Counted from the first letter of the stretch, positions 40,480 to 54,020 are shown. The stretch: DNA of 64,000 bases from Prosapia bicincta (GCA_036971475.1 JBAIZL010000002.1:135822740-135886739), one strand, 5' to 3'. Notes: generated by a model not told the origin, from the letters alone. A program made the numbers and translations.

Positions 40480-41230
40480 AAACTTAAATAACGTAGAATC
40501 GACCATAGATTCGCATTGTGCACTTAGAATTGAACTATAATACGTATTATAGGAGCTATCGCAATTTTCATATATTTGCTCTAAAAAAAATGCATGAATT
40601 ATAGTTCATGGATTTTGCGATTTCTACAAAAAATGGATTTCTCATTTAAAAAGCATAAATAACGTAGAATCGACCATAGATTCGCATTGTGCACTTAGAA
40701 TTGCACTATAATACGTATTATAGGAGCTATGGCAATTTTCATATATTTGCTCTAAAAAAAATGCATGAATTATAGTTCATGGATTTTGCGATTTCTACAA
40801 AACATGGATTTCTCATTTAAAAAGCATAAATAACGTAGAATCGACCATAGATTCGCATTGTGCACTTAGAATTGAACTATAATACGTAAATTAGGAGCTA
40901 TGGCAATTTTCATATATTTGCTCTAAAAAAAATGCATGAATTATAGTTCATGGATTTTGCGATTTCTACAAAAAATGGATTTCTCATTTTAAAAGCATAA
41001 ATAACGTAGAATCGACCATAGATTCGCATTGTGCACTTAGAATTGAACTATAATACGTATTATACGAGCTATGGCAATTTTCATATATTTGCTCTAAAAA
41101 AAATGCATGAATTATAGTTCATGAATTTTGCGATTTCTACAAAAAATGGATTTCTCATTTAAACGGCATAAATAACGTAGAATCGACCATAGATTCGCAT
41201 TGTGCACTTAGAATTGATCTATAATACGTA
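40480..41230 (+). repeat. Segment shared with 51.1-51.9 kb (offset 10631), left copy
   Basis: CTTAAATAACG, CTATCGC, ACAAAACATGG (AACATGG at 40801 and 51432), GTAAATTAGG, TATACGAG, AAACGGC (41162 and 51793) and GATCTATAATACG follow in the same order in both places, at a constant 10631 bp offset. Confidence 0.82.
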
Positions 41231-42130
41231 TTATAGGAGCTATGGCAATTTTCATATATTTGCTCTAAAAAAAATGCATGAATTATAGTTCATGGATTTT
41301 GCGATTTCTACAAAAAATGGATTTCTCATTTAAAAAGCATAAATAACGTAGAATCGACCATAGATTCGCATTGTGCACTTAGAATTGAACTATAATACGT
41401 ATTATAGGAGCTATGGCAATTTTCATATATTTGCTCTAAAAAAATGCATGAATTATAGTTCATGGATTTTGCGATTTCTACAAAAAATGGATTTCTCATT
41501 TAAAAAGCATAAATAACGTAGAATCGACCATAGATTCGCATTGTGCACTTAGAATTGAACTATAATAAGTATTATAGGAGCTATGGCAATTTTCATATAT
41601 TTGCTCTAAAAAAAATGCATGAATTATAGTTCATGGATTTTTCGATTTCTACAAAAAATGGATTTCTCATTTAAAAAGCATAAATAACGTAGAATCGACC
41701 ATAGATTCGCATTGTGCACTTTGAATTTAACTATAATACGTATTATAGGAGCTATGGCAATTTTCATATATTTGCTCTAAAAAAAATGCATGAATTATAG
41801 TTCATGGATTTTGCGATTTCTACAAAAAATGGATTTCTCATTTAAAAAGCTTAAATAACGTAGAATCGACCATAGATTCGCATTTTGCACTTAGTATTGA
41901 ACTATAATACGTATTATAGGAGCTATGGCAATTTTCATATATTTTCTCTAAAAAAAATGCATGAATTATAGTTCATGGATTTTGCGATTTCTACAAAAAA
42001 TGGATTTATCATTTAAAAAGCATAACTAACGTAGAATCGACCATAGATTCGCATTGTGCACTTAGAATTGATCTATAATAAGTATTATAGGAGCTATGGC
42101 AATTTTCATATATTTGCTCTAAAAAAAATG

Positions 42131-42148
42131 CATGAACTATAGTTCATG
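42131..42148. repeat. Dyad 2 variant that is a perfect palindrome
   Basis: One T to C change turns dyad 2 into CATGAACTATAGTTCATG, which equals its own reverse complement over 18 bp. I noticed only this monomer with that exact form. Confidence 0.9.
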
Positions 42149-43109
42149 GATTTTGCGATTTCTACAAAAAATGGATTTCTCATTTAAAAAGCATAAATAA
42201 CGTAGAATTGACCATAGATTCGCATTGTGCACTTAGAATTGATCTATAATACGTATTATAGGAGCTATGGCAATTTTCATATATTTGCTCTAAAAAAAAT
42301 GCATGAATTATAGTTCATGGATTTTGCGATTTCTACAAAAAATGGATTTCTCTTTTAAAAAGCATAAATAACGTAGAATCGACCATAGATTCGCATTGTG
42401 CACTTAGAATTGAACTATAATACGTATTATAGGAGCTATGGCAATTTTCATATATTTGCTCTAAAAAAAATGCATGAATTATAGTTCATGGATTTTGCGA
42501 TTTCTACAAAAAATGGATTTCTCATTTAAAAAGCATAAATAACGTAGAATCGACCATAGATTCGCATTGTGCACTTAGAATTGAACTATAATACGTAAAT
42601 TAGGAGCTATGGCAATTTTCATATATTTGCTCTAAAAAAAATGCATGAATTATAGTTCATGGATTTTGCGATTTCTACAAAAAATGGATTTCTCATTTAA
42701 AAAGCATAAATAACGTAGAATCGACCATAGATTCGCATTGTGCACTTAGAATTGAACTATAATACGTATTATAGGAGCTATGGCAATTTTCATATATTTG
42801 CTCTAAAAAAAATGCATGAATTATAGTTCATGGATTTTGCGATTTCTACAAAAAATGGATTTCTCATTTAAAAAGCATAAATAACGTAGAATCGACCATA
42901 GATTCGCATTGTGCACTTAGAATTGAACTATAATAAGTATTATAGGAGCTATGGCAATTTTCATATATTTGCTCTAAAAAAAATGCATGAGTTCATGGAT
43001 TTTGCGATTTCTACAAAAAATGGATTTCTCATTTAAAAAGCATAAATAACGTAGAATCGACCATAGATTCGCATTGTGCACTTAGAATTGAACTATAATA
43101 CGTAAATTA

Positions 43110-44135
43110 GGAGCTATGGCAATTTTCATATATTTGCTCTAAAGAAAATGCATGAATTATAGTTCATGGATTTTGCGATTTCTACAAAAAATGGATTTCT
43201 CATTTAAAAAGCATAAATAACGTAGAATCGACCATAGATTCGCATTGTGCACTTAGAATTGAACTATAATACGTATTATACGAGCTATGGCAATTTTCAT
43301 ATATTTGCTCTAAAAAAAATGCATGAATTATAGTTCATGGATTTTGCGATTTCTACAAAAAATGGATTTCTCATTTAAACGGCATAAATAACGTAGAATC
43401 GACCATAGATTCGCATTATGCACTTAGAATTGATGTATAATACGTATTATAGGAGCTATGGCAATTTTCATATATTTGCTCTAAAAAAAATGCATGAATT
43501 ATAGTTCATGGATTTTGCGATTTCTACAAAAAATGGATTTCTCATTTAAAAAGCATAAATAACGTAGAATCGACCATAGATTCGCATTGTGCACTTAGAA
43601 TTGAACTATAATAAGTATTATAGGAGCTATGGCAATTTTCATATATTTGCTCTAAAAAAAATGCATGAATTATAGTTCATGGATTTTGCGATTTCTACAA
43701 AAAATGGATTTCTCATTTAAAAAGCATAAATAACGTAGAATCGACCATAGATTCGCATTGTGCACTTAGAATTGATCTATAATAAGTATTATAGGAGCTA
43801 TGGCAATTTTCATATATTTGCTCTAAAAAAAATGCATGAATTATAGTTCATGGATTTTGCGATTTCTACAAAAAATGGATTTCTCATTTAAAAAGCATAA
43901 ATAACGTAGAATCGACCATAGATTCGCATTGTGCACTTAGAATTGAACTATAATAAGTATTATAGGAGCTATGGCAATTTTCATATATTTGCTCTAAAAA
44001 AAATGCATGAATTATAGTTCATGGATTTTTCGATTTCTACAAAAAATGGATTTCTCATTTAAAAAGCATAAATAACGTAGAATCGACCATAGATTCGCAT
44101 TGTGCACTTAGAATTGAACTATAATACGTATTATA
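43110..44135 (+). repeat. Exact 6-mer tandem duplication, copy 1
   Basis: The period is 1026 bp (6 x 171). The clearest marker is GCATTATGCAC in place of GCATTGTGCAC (ATTATG at 43415 and 44441), next to the TATACGAG / AAACGGC / TGATGTATAA cassette in both copies. Just left of it the copies differ (GTAAATTAGG against GTATTATAGG). Confidence 0.88.
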
Positions 44136-44910
44136 GGAGCTATGGCAATTTTCATATATTTGCTCTAAAAAAAATGCATGAATTATAGTTCATGGATTTT
44201 GCGATTTCTACAAAAAATGGATTTCTCATTTAAAAAGCATAAATAACGTAGAATCGACCATAGATTCGCATTGTGCACTTAGAATTGAACTATAATACGT
44301 ATTATACGAGCTATGGCAATTTTCATATATTTGCTCTAAAAAAAATGCATGAATTATAGTTCATGGATTTTGCGATTTCTACAAAAAATGGATTTCTCAT
44401 TTAAACGGCATAAATAACGTAGAATCGACCATAGATTCGCATTATGCACTTAGAATTGATGTATAATACGTATTATAGGAGCTATGGCAATTTTCATATA
44501 TTTGCTCTAAAAAAAATGCATGAATTATAGTTCATGGATTTTGCGATTTCTACAAAAAATGGATTTCTCATTTAAAAAGCATAAATAACGTAGAATCGAC
44601 CATAGATTCGCATTGTGCACTTAGAATTGAACTATAATAAGTATTATAGGAGCTATGGCAATTTTCATATATTTGCTCTAAAAAAAATGCATGAATTATA
44701 GTTCATGGATTTTGCGATTTCTACAAAAAATGGATTTCTCATTTAAAAAGCATAAATAACGTAGAATCGACCATAGATTCGCATTGTGCACTTAGAATTG
44801 ATCTATAATAAGTATTATAGGAGCTATGGCAATTTTCATATATTTGCTCTAAAAAAAATGCATGAATTATAGTTCATGGATTTTGCGATTTCTACAAAAA
44901 ATGGATTTCT
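44136..44910 (+). repeat. Exact 6-mer tandem duplication, copy 2 (partial)
   Basis: It follows copy 1 directly and matches it until 44910, where the first CATTTTAAAAGGTT monomer begins and domain V starts. Confidence 0.85.
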
Positions 44911-45579
44911 CATTTTAAAAGGTTAAATAACGTAGAATCGACCATAGATTCGCATTGTGCACTTAAAATTGATCTATAATACGTATTATAGGAGCTATGG
45001 CAATTTTCATATATTTGCTCTAAAAAAAATGCATGAATTATAGTTCATGGATTTTTCGATTTCTACAAAAAATGGATTTCTCATTTTAAAAGGTTAAATA
45101 ACTTAGAATCGACCATAGATTCGCATTGTGCACTTAGAATTGATCTATGATACGTATTATAGGAGCTATGGCAATTTTCATATATTTGCTCTAAAAAAAA
45201 TGCATGAATTATAGTTCATGGATTTTGCGATTTCTACAAAAAATGGATTTCTCATTTTAAAAGGTTAAATAACGTAGAATCGACCATAGATTCGCATTGT
45301 GCACTTAGAATTGAACTATAATACGTATTATAGGAGCTATGGCAATTTTCATATATTTGCTCTAAAAAAAATGCATGAATTATAGTTCATGGATTTTGCG
45401 ATTTCTACAAAAAATGGATTTCTCATTTTAAAAGGTTAAATAACGTAGAATCGACCATAGATTCGCATTGTGCACTTAGAATTGAACTATAATACGTATT
45501 ATAGGAGCTATGCCTATTTTCATATATTCGCTCTAAAAAAAATGCATGAATTATAGTTCATGGATTTTGCGATTTCTAC

Positions 45580-47390
45580 AAAAAATGGATTTCTCATTTA
45601 AAAAGCATAAATAACGTAGAATCGACCATAGATTCGCATTGTGCACTTAGAATTGAACTATAATAAGTATTATAGGAGCTATGGCAATTTTCATATATTT
45701 GCTCTAAAAAAAATGCATGAATTATAGTTCATGGATTTTTCGATTTCTACAAAAAATGGATTTCTCATTTAAAATGCATAAATAACGTAGAATCGACCAT
45801 AGATTCGCATTGTGCACTTAGAATTGAACTATAATACGTATTATAGGAGCTATGGCAATTTTCATATATTTGCTCTAAAAAAAATGCATGAATTATAGTT
45901 CATGGATTTTGCGATTTCTACAAAAAATGGATTTCTCATTTAAAAAGCATAAATAACGTAGAATCGACCATAGATTCGCATTGTGCACTTAGAATTGAAC
46001 TATAATAAGTATTATAGGAGCTATGGCAATTTTCATATATTTGCTCTAAAAAAAATGCATGAGTTCATGGATTTTGCGATTTCTACAAAAAATGGATTTC
46101 TCATTTAAAAAGCATAAATAACGTAGAATCGACCATAGATTCGCATTGTGCACTTAGAATTGAACTATAATACGTATTATAGGAGCTATGGCAATTTTCA
46201 TATATTTGCTCTAAAAAAAATGCATGAATTAGAGTTCATGGATTTTGCGATTTCTACAAAAAATGGATTTCTCATTTAAAAAGCTTAAATAACGTAGAAT
46301 CGACCATAGATTCGCATTGTGCACTTAGAATTGAACTATAATACGTATTATAGGAGCTATCGCAATTTTCATATATTTGCTCTAAAAAAAATGCATGAAT
46401 TATAGTTCATGGATTTGCGATTTCTACAAAAAATGGATTTCTCATTTAAAAAGCATAAATAACGTAGAATCGACCATAGATTCGCATTGTGCACTTAGAA
46501 TTGAACTATAATACGTATTATAGGAGCTATGGCAATTTTCATATATTTGCTCTAAAAAAAATGCATGAATTATAGTTCATGGATTTTGCGATTTCTACAA
46601 AAAATGGATTTCTCATTTAAAAAGCATAAATAACGTAGAATCGACCATAGATTCGCATTGTGCACTTAGAATTGAACTATAATACGTATTATACGAGCTA
46701 TGGCAATTTTCATATATTTGCTCTAAAAAAAATGCATGAATTATAGTTCATGGATTTTGCGATTTCTACAAAAAATGGATTTCTCATTTAAACGGCATAA
46801 ATAACGTAGAATCGACCATAGATTCGCATTGTGCACTTAGAATTGATGTATAATACGTATTATAGGAGCTATGGCAATTTTCATATATTTGCTCTAAAAA
46901 AAATGCATGAATTATAGTTCATGGATTTTGCGATTTCTACAAAAAATGGATTTCTCATTTAAAAAGCATAAATAACGTAGAATCGACCATAGATTCGCAT
47001 TGTGCACTTAGAATTGAACTATAATACGTATTATAGGAGCTATGGCAATTTTCATATATTTGCTCTAAAAAAAATGCATGAATTATAGTTCATGGATTTT
47101 GCGATTTCTACAAAAAATGGATTTCTCATTTAAAAAGCATAAATAACGTAGAATCGACCATAGATTCGCATTGTGCACTTAGAATTGAACTATAATACGT
47201 ATTATAGGAGCTATGGCAATTTTCATATATTTGCTCTAAAAAAAATGCATGAAATATAGTTCATGGATTTTGCGATTTCTACAAAAAATGGATTTCTCAT
47301 TTAAAAAGCATAAATAACGTAGAATCGACCATAGATTCGCATTGTGCACTTAGAATTGAACTATAATAAGTATTATAGGAGCTATGGCAA
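45580..47390 (+). repeat. Segment shared with 38.4-40.2 kb (offset 7160), right copy
   Basis: Same marker order and spacing as 38420-40230. Its left neighbour (GCTATGCCTATTTTC at 45511) and right neighbour differ from those of the left copy, so the duplicated block is about 1.8 kb and not part of a simple tandem. Confidence 0.87.
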
Positions 47391-47757
47391 TTTTCATATA
47401 TTTGCTCTAAAAAAAATGCATGAATTATAGTTCATGGATTTTGCGATTTCTACAAAAAATGGATTTCTCATTTAAAAAGCATAAATAACGTAGAATCGAC
47501 CACAGATTCGCATTGTGCACTTAGAATTGATCTATAATAAGTATTATAGGAGCTATGGCAATTTTCATATATTTGCTCTAAAAAAAATGCATGAATTATA
47601 GTTCATGGATTTTGCGATTTCTACAAAAAATGGATTTCTCATTTAAAAAGCATAAATAACGTAGAATCGACCATAGATTCGCATTGTGCACTTAGAATTG
47701 AACTATAATAAGTATTATAGGAGCTATGGCAATTTTCATATATTTGCTCTAAAAAAA

Positions 47758-47843
47758 ATGCATGAATTATAGTTCATGGATTTTTCGATTTCTACAAAAA
47801 ATGCATGAATTATAGTTCATGGATTTGCGATTTCTACAAAAAA
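47758..47843 (+). repeat. 43-bp internal duplication within a monomer
   Basis: The stretch from ATGCATGAATT through dyad 2 to CTACAAAAA occurs twice, starting at 47758 and 47801. The first copy has GATTTTTCG and the second GATTTGCG, so the join mixes two different monomers. The junction is at AAAAAATG, shared by the 6-A tract (before GATTTCTC) and the 8-A tract (before CATGAATT). Confidence 0.93.
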
Positions 47844-48370
47844 TGGATTTCTCATTTAAAAAGCATAAATAACGTAGAATCGACCATAGATTCGCATTGT
47901 GCACTTAGAATTGAACTATAATACGTATTATAGGAGCTATGGCAATTTTCATATATTTGCTCTAAAAAAAATGCATGAATTATAGTTCATGGATTTTGCG
48001 ATTTCTACAAAAAATGGATTTCTCATTTAAAAAGCATAAATAACGTAGAACCGACCATAGATTCGCATTGTGCACTTAGAATTGAACTATAATACGTATT
48101 ATAGGAGCTATGGCAATTTTCATATATTTGCTCTAAAAAAAATGCATGAATTATAGTTCATGGATTTTGCGATTTCTACAAAAAATGGATTTCTCATTTA
48201 AAAAGCATAAATAACGTAGAATCGACCATAGATTCGCATTGTGCACTTAGCATTGAACTATAATAAGTATTATAGGAGCTATGGCAATTTTCATATATTT
48301 GCTCTAAAAAAAATGCATGAATTATAGTTCATGGATTTTGCGATTTCTACAAAAAATGGATTTCTCATTT

Positions 48371-48480
48371 AAAAAGTTTGAATAACGCAGAATCGACCAT
48401 AGATTCGCATTGTGCATTTAGAATTGATCTTTAATAAGTAATATAGGAGCTATCGCAATTGTCATATATTTGCTCTAAAA
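48371..48480 (+). repeat. Orphan class-C-like monomer inside domain V
   Basis: It carries GATCTTTAATAAG, CTATCGC and CAATTGTCAT (T37, A46, C63, G70), the domain II signature, more than 36 kb from the nearest other copy I saw. Private changes: AAGTTTGAATAACGCAG, GTGCATTTAG and AAGTAATATAGG. Neighbouring monomers are ordinary domain IV/V types. Confidence 0.9.
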
Positions 48481-48607
48481 AAAATGCATGAATTATAGTT
48501 CATGGATTTTGCGATTTCTACAAAAAATGGATTTCTCATTTAAAAAGCTTAAATAACGTAGAATCGACCATAGATTCGCATTGTGCACTTAGAATTGATC
48601 TATAATA

Positions 48608-51112
48608 CGTATTATAGGAGCTATGGCAATTTTCATATATTTGCTCTAAAAAAAATGCATGAATTATAGTTCATGGATTTTGCGATTTCTACAAAAAATG
48701 GATTTCTCATTTAAAAAGCATAAATAACGTAGAATCGACCATAGATTCGCATTGTGCACTTAGAATTGAACTATAATACGTATTATACGAGCTATGGCAA
48801 TTTTCATATATTTGCTCTAAAAAAAATGCATGAATTATAGTTCATGGATTTTGCGATTTCTACAAAAAATGGATTTCTCATTTAAACGGCATAAATAACG
48901 TAGAATCGACCATAGATTCGCATTGTGCACTTAGAATTGATCTATAATACGTATTATAGGAGCTATGGCAATTTTCATATATTTGCTCTAAAAAAAATGC
49001 ATGAATTATAGTTCATGGATTTTGCGATTTCTACAAAAAATGGATTTCTCATTTAAAAAGCATAAATAACGTAGAATCGACCATAGATTCGCATTGTGCA
49101 CTTAGAATTGAACTATAATACGTATTATAGGAGCTATGGCAATTTTCATATATTTGCTCTAAAAAAAATGCATGAATTATAGTTCATGGATTTTGCGATT
49201 TCTACAAAAAATGGATTTCTCATTTAAAAAGCATAAATAACGTAGAATCGACCATAGATTCTCATTGTGCACTTAGAATTGAACTATAATACGTATTATA
49301 GGAGCTATGGCAATTTTCATATATTTGCTCTAAAAAAAATGCATGAATTATAGTTCATGGATTTTGCGATTTCTACAAAAAATGGATTTCTCATTTAAAA
49401 AACATAAATAACGTAGAATCGACCATAGATTCGCATTGTGCACTTAGAATTGAACTATAGTACGTAAATTAGGAGCTATGGCAATTTTCATATATTTGCT
49501 CTAAAAAAAATGCATGAATTATAGTTCATGGATTTTTCGATTTCTACAAAAAATGGATTTCTCATTTAAACGGCATAAATAACGTAGAATCGACCATAGA
49601 TTCGCATTGTGCACTTAGAATTGATCTATAATACGTATTATAGGAGCTATGGCAATTTTCATATATTTGCTCTAAAAAAAATACATGAATTATAGTTCAT
49701 GGATTTTGCGATTTCTACAAAAAATGGATTTCTCATTTAAAAAGCATAAATAACGTAGAATCGACCATAGATTCGCATTGTGCACTTAGAATTGAACTAT
49801 AATACGTATTATAGGAGCTATGGCAATTTTCATATATTTGCTCTAAAAAATATGCATGAATTATAGTTCATGGATTTTGCGATTTCTACAAAAAATGGAT
49901 TTCTCTTTTAAAAAGCATAAATAACGTAGAATCGACCATAGATTCGCATTGTGCACTTAGAATTGAACTATAATACGTATTATAGGAGCTATGGCAATTT
50001 TCATATATTTGCTCTAAAAAAAATGCATGAATTATAGTTCATGGATTTTGCGATTTCTACAAAAAATGGATTTCTCATTTAAACGGCATAAATAACGTAG
50101 AATCGACCATAGATTCGCATTGTGCACTTAGAATTGATCTATAATACGTATTATAGGAGCTATGGCAATTTTCATATATTTGCTCTAAAAAAAATACATG
50201 AATTATAGTTCATGGATTTTGCGATTTCTACAAAAAATGGATTTCTCATTTAAAAAGCATAAATAACGTAGAATCGACCATAGATTCGCATTGTGCACTT
50301 AGAATTGAACTATAATACGTATTATAGGAGCTATGGCAATTTTCATATATTTGCTCTAAAAAAAATGCATGAATTATAGTTCATGGATTTTGCGATTTCT
50401 ACAAAAAATGGATTTCTCATTTAAAAAGCATAAATAACGTAGAATCGACCATAGATTCGCATTGTGCACTTAGAATTGAACTATAATACGTATTATAGGA
50501 GCTATGGCAATTTTCATATATTTGCTCTAAAAAAAATGCATGAATTATAGTTCATGGATTTTGCGATTTCTACAAAAAATGGATTTCTCATTTTAAAAGG
50601 TTAAATAACGTAGAATCGACCATAGATTCGCATTGTGCACTTAGAATTGAACTATAATACGTATTATAGGAGCTATGGCAATTTTCATATATTTGCTCTA
50701 AAAAAAATGCATGAATTATAGTTCATGGATTTTACGATTTCTACAAAAAAATGGATTTCTCATTTAAAAAGCATAAATAACGTAGAATCTACCATAGATT
50801 CGCATTGTGCACTTAGAATTGAACTATAATAAGTATTATAGGAGCTATGGCAATTTTCATATATTTGCTCTAAAAAAAATGCATGAATTATAGTTCATGG
50901 ATTTTGCGATTTCTACAAAAAATGGATTTCTCATTTTAAAAGGTTAAATAACGTAGAATCGACCATAGATTCGCATTGTGCACTTAGAATTGAACTATAA
51001 TACGTATTATAGGAGCTATGGCAATTTTCATATATTTGCTCTAAAAAAAATGCATGAATTATAGTTCTTGGATTTTGCGATATCTACAAAAAATGGATTT
51101 CTCATTTAAAAA
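48608..51112 (+). repeat. 17-mer duplication (period 2908), copy 1
   Basis: Shared rare markers: TATACGAG (ACGA at 48787 and 51695), GATTCTCATTG (49261 and 52169), AGTACGTAAATT (49461 and 52369), AAATACATG (49681 and 52589; 50194 and 53102), TTCTCTTTTAAA (49903 and 52811), GAATCTACC (50787 and 53695) and GTTCTTGGATTTTGCGATATC (51065 and 53973). The offset is always 2908 bp (17 x 171 plus 1). Confidence 0.92.
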
Positions 51113-51861
51113 GCTTAAATAACGTAGAATCGACCATAGATTCGCATTGTGCACTTAGAATTGAACTATATTACGTATTATAGGAGCTATCGCAATTTTC
51201 ATATATTTGCTCTAAAAAAAATGCATGAATTATAGTTCATGGATTTTGCGATTTCTACAAAAAATGGATTTCTCATTTAAAAAGCATAAATAACGTAGAA
51301 TCGACCATAGATTCGCATTGTGCACTTAGAATTGAACTATAATACGTATTATAGGAGCTATGGCAATTTTCATATATTTGCTCTAAAAAAAATGCATGAA
51401 TTATAGTTCATGGATTTTGCGATTTCTACAAAACATGGATTTCTCATTTAAAAAGCATAAATAACGTAGAATCGATCATAGATTCGCATTGTGAACTTAG
51501 AATTGAACTATAATACGTAAATTAGGAGCTATGGCAATTTTCATATATTTGCTCTAAAAAAAATGCATGAATTATAGTTCATGGATTTTGCGATTTCTAC
51601 AAAAAATGGATTTCTCATTTAAAAAGCATAAATAACGTAGAATCGACCATAGATTCGCATTGTGCACTTAGAATTGAACTATAATACGTATTATACGAGC
51701 TATGGCAATTTTCATATATTTGCTCTAAAAAAAATGCATGAATTATAGTTCATGGATTTTGCGATTTCTACAAAAAATGGATTTCTCATTTAAACGGCAT
51801 AAATAACGTAGAATCGACCATAGATTCGCATTGTGCACTTAGAATTGATCTATAATACGTA
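51111..51861 (+). repeat. Segment shared with 40.5-41.2 kb (offset 10631), right copy
   Basis: Matches 40480-41230. Its first 400 bp is exactly the part that breaks the 17-mer (2908 bp) duplication around it. It also has private changes (CGATCATAG near 51474 and GTGAACTTAG near 51492). Confidence 0.82.
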
Positions 51862-54020
51862 TTATAGGAGCTATGGCAATTTTCATATATTTGCTCTAAA
51901 AAAAATGCATGAATTATAGTTCATGGATTTTGCGATTTCTACAAAAAATGGATTTCTCATTTAAAAAGCATAAATAACGTAGAATCGACCATAGATTCGC
52001 ATTGTGCACTTAGAATTGAACTATAATACGTATTATAGGAGCTATGGCAATTTTCATATATTTGCTCTAAAAAAAATGCATGAATTATAGTTCATGGATT
52101 TTGCGATTTCTACAAAAAATGGATTTCTCATTTAAAAAGCATAAATAACGTAGAATCGACCATAGATTCTCATTGTGCACTTAGAATTGAACTATAATAC
52201 GTATTATAGGAGCTATGGCAATTTTCATATATTTGCTCTAAAAAAAATGCATGAATTATAGTTCATGGATTTTGCGATTTCTACAAAAAATGGATTTCTC
52301 ATTTAAAAAACATAAATAACGTAGAATCGACCATAGATTCGCATTGTGCACTTAGAATTGAACTATAGTACGTAAATTAGGAGCTATGGCAATTTTCATA
52401 TATTTGCTCTAAAAAAAATGCATGAATTATAGTTCATGGATTTTTCGATTTCTACAAAAAATGGATTTCTCATTTAAACGGCATAAATAACGTAGAATCG
52501 ACCATAGATTCGCATTGTGCACTTAGAATTGATCTATAATACGTATTATAGGAGCTATGGCAATTTTCATATATTTGCTCTAAAAAAAATACATGAATTA
52601 TAGTTCATGGATTTTGCGATTTCTACAAAAAATGGATTTCTCATTTAAAAAGCATAAATAACGTAGAATCGACCATAGATTCGCATTGTGCACTTAGAAT
52701 TGAACTATAATACGTATTATAGGAGCTATGGCAATTTTCATATATTTGCTCTAAAAAAAATGCATGAATTATAGTTCATGGATTTTGCGATTTCTACAAA
52801 AAATGGATTTCTCTTTTAAAAAGCATAAATAACGTAGAATCGACCATAGATTCGCATTGTGCACTTAGAATTGAACTATAATACGTATTATAGGAGCTAT
52901 GGCAATTTTCATATATTTGCTCTAAAAAAAATGCATGAATTATAGTTCATGGATTTTGCGATTTCTACAAAAAATGGATTTCTCATTTAAACGGCATAAA
53001 TAACGTAGAATCGACCATAGATTCGCATTGTGCACTTAGAATTGATCTATAATACGTATTATAGGAGCTATGGCAATTTTCATATATTTGCTCTAAAAAA
53101 AATACATGAATTATAGTTCATGGATTTTGCGATTTCTACAAAAAATGGATTTCTCATTTAAAAAGCATAAATAACGTAGAATCGACCATAGATTCGCATT
53201 GTGCACTTAGAATTGAACTATAATACGTATTATAGGAGCTATGGCAATTTTCATATATTTGCTCTAAAAAAAATGCATGAATTATAGTTCATGGATTTTG
53301 CGATTTCTACAAAAAATGGATTTCTCATTTAAAAAGCATAAATAACGTAGAATCGACCATAGATTCGCATTGTGCACTTAGAATTGAACTATAATACGTA
53401 TTATAGGAGCTATGGCAATTTTCATATATTTGCTCTAAAAAAAATGCATGAATTATAGTTCATGGATTTTGCGATTTCTACAAAAAATGGATTTCTCATT
53501 TTAAAAGGTTAAATAACGTAGAATCGACCATAGATTCGCATTGTGCACTTAGAATTGAACTATAATACGTATTATAGGAGCTATGGCAATTTTCATATAT
53601 TTGCTCTAAAAAAAATGCATGAATTATAGTTCATGGATTTTACGATTTCTACAAAAAAATGGATTTCTCATTTAAAAAGCATAAATAACGTAGAATCTAC
53701 CATAGATTCGCATTGTGCACTTAGAATTGAACTATAATAAGTATTATAGGAGCTATGGCAATTTTCATATATTTGCTCTAAAAAAAATGCATGAATTATA
53801 GTTCATGGATTTTGCGATTTCTACAAAAAATGGATTTCTCATTTTAAAAGGTTAAATAACGTAGAATCGACCATAGATTCGCATTGTGCACTTAGAATTG
53901 AACTATAATACGTATTATAGGAGCTATGGCAATTTTCATATATTTGCTCTAAAAAAAATGCATGAATTATAGTTCTTGGATTTTGCGATATCTACAAAAA
54001 ATGGATTTCTCATTTAAAAA
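51516..54020 (+). repeat. 17-mer duplication (period 2908), copy 2
   Basis: Matches 48608-51112 throughout. It is separated from copy 1 by 403 bp that resemble 40.5 kb rather than this unit. The match ends near 54020, where the next monomer has GCATAAATAACG against GCTTAAATAACG. Confidence 0.92.

Larger units (their letters stand above)
34047..44910 (+). repeat. Domain IV: consensus-like monomers with recurrent cassette
   Basis: Mostly the reference type (A37, C46, G63, T70), with GATTTTTCG, GATCTATAATAAG and TGATGTATAA variants recurring. The TATACGAG / AAACGGC cassette returns at 39531, 41061, 43267 and 44303. A group of monomers with private substitutions lies at 41.7-42.3 kb. Confidence 0.8.
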
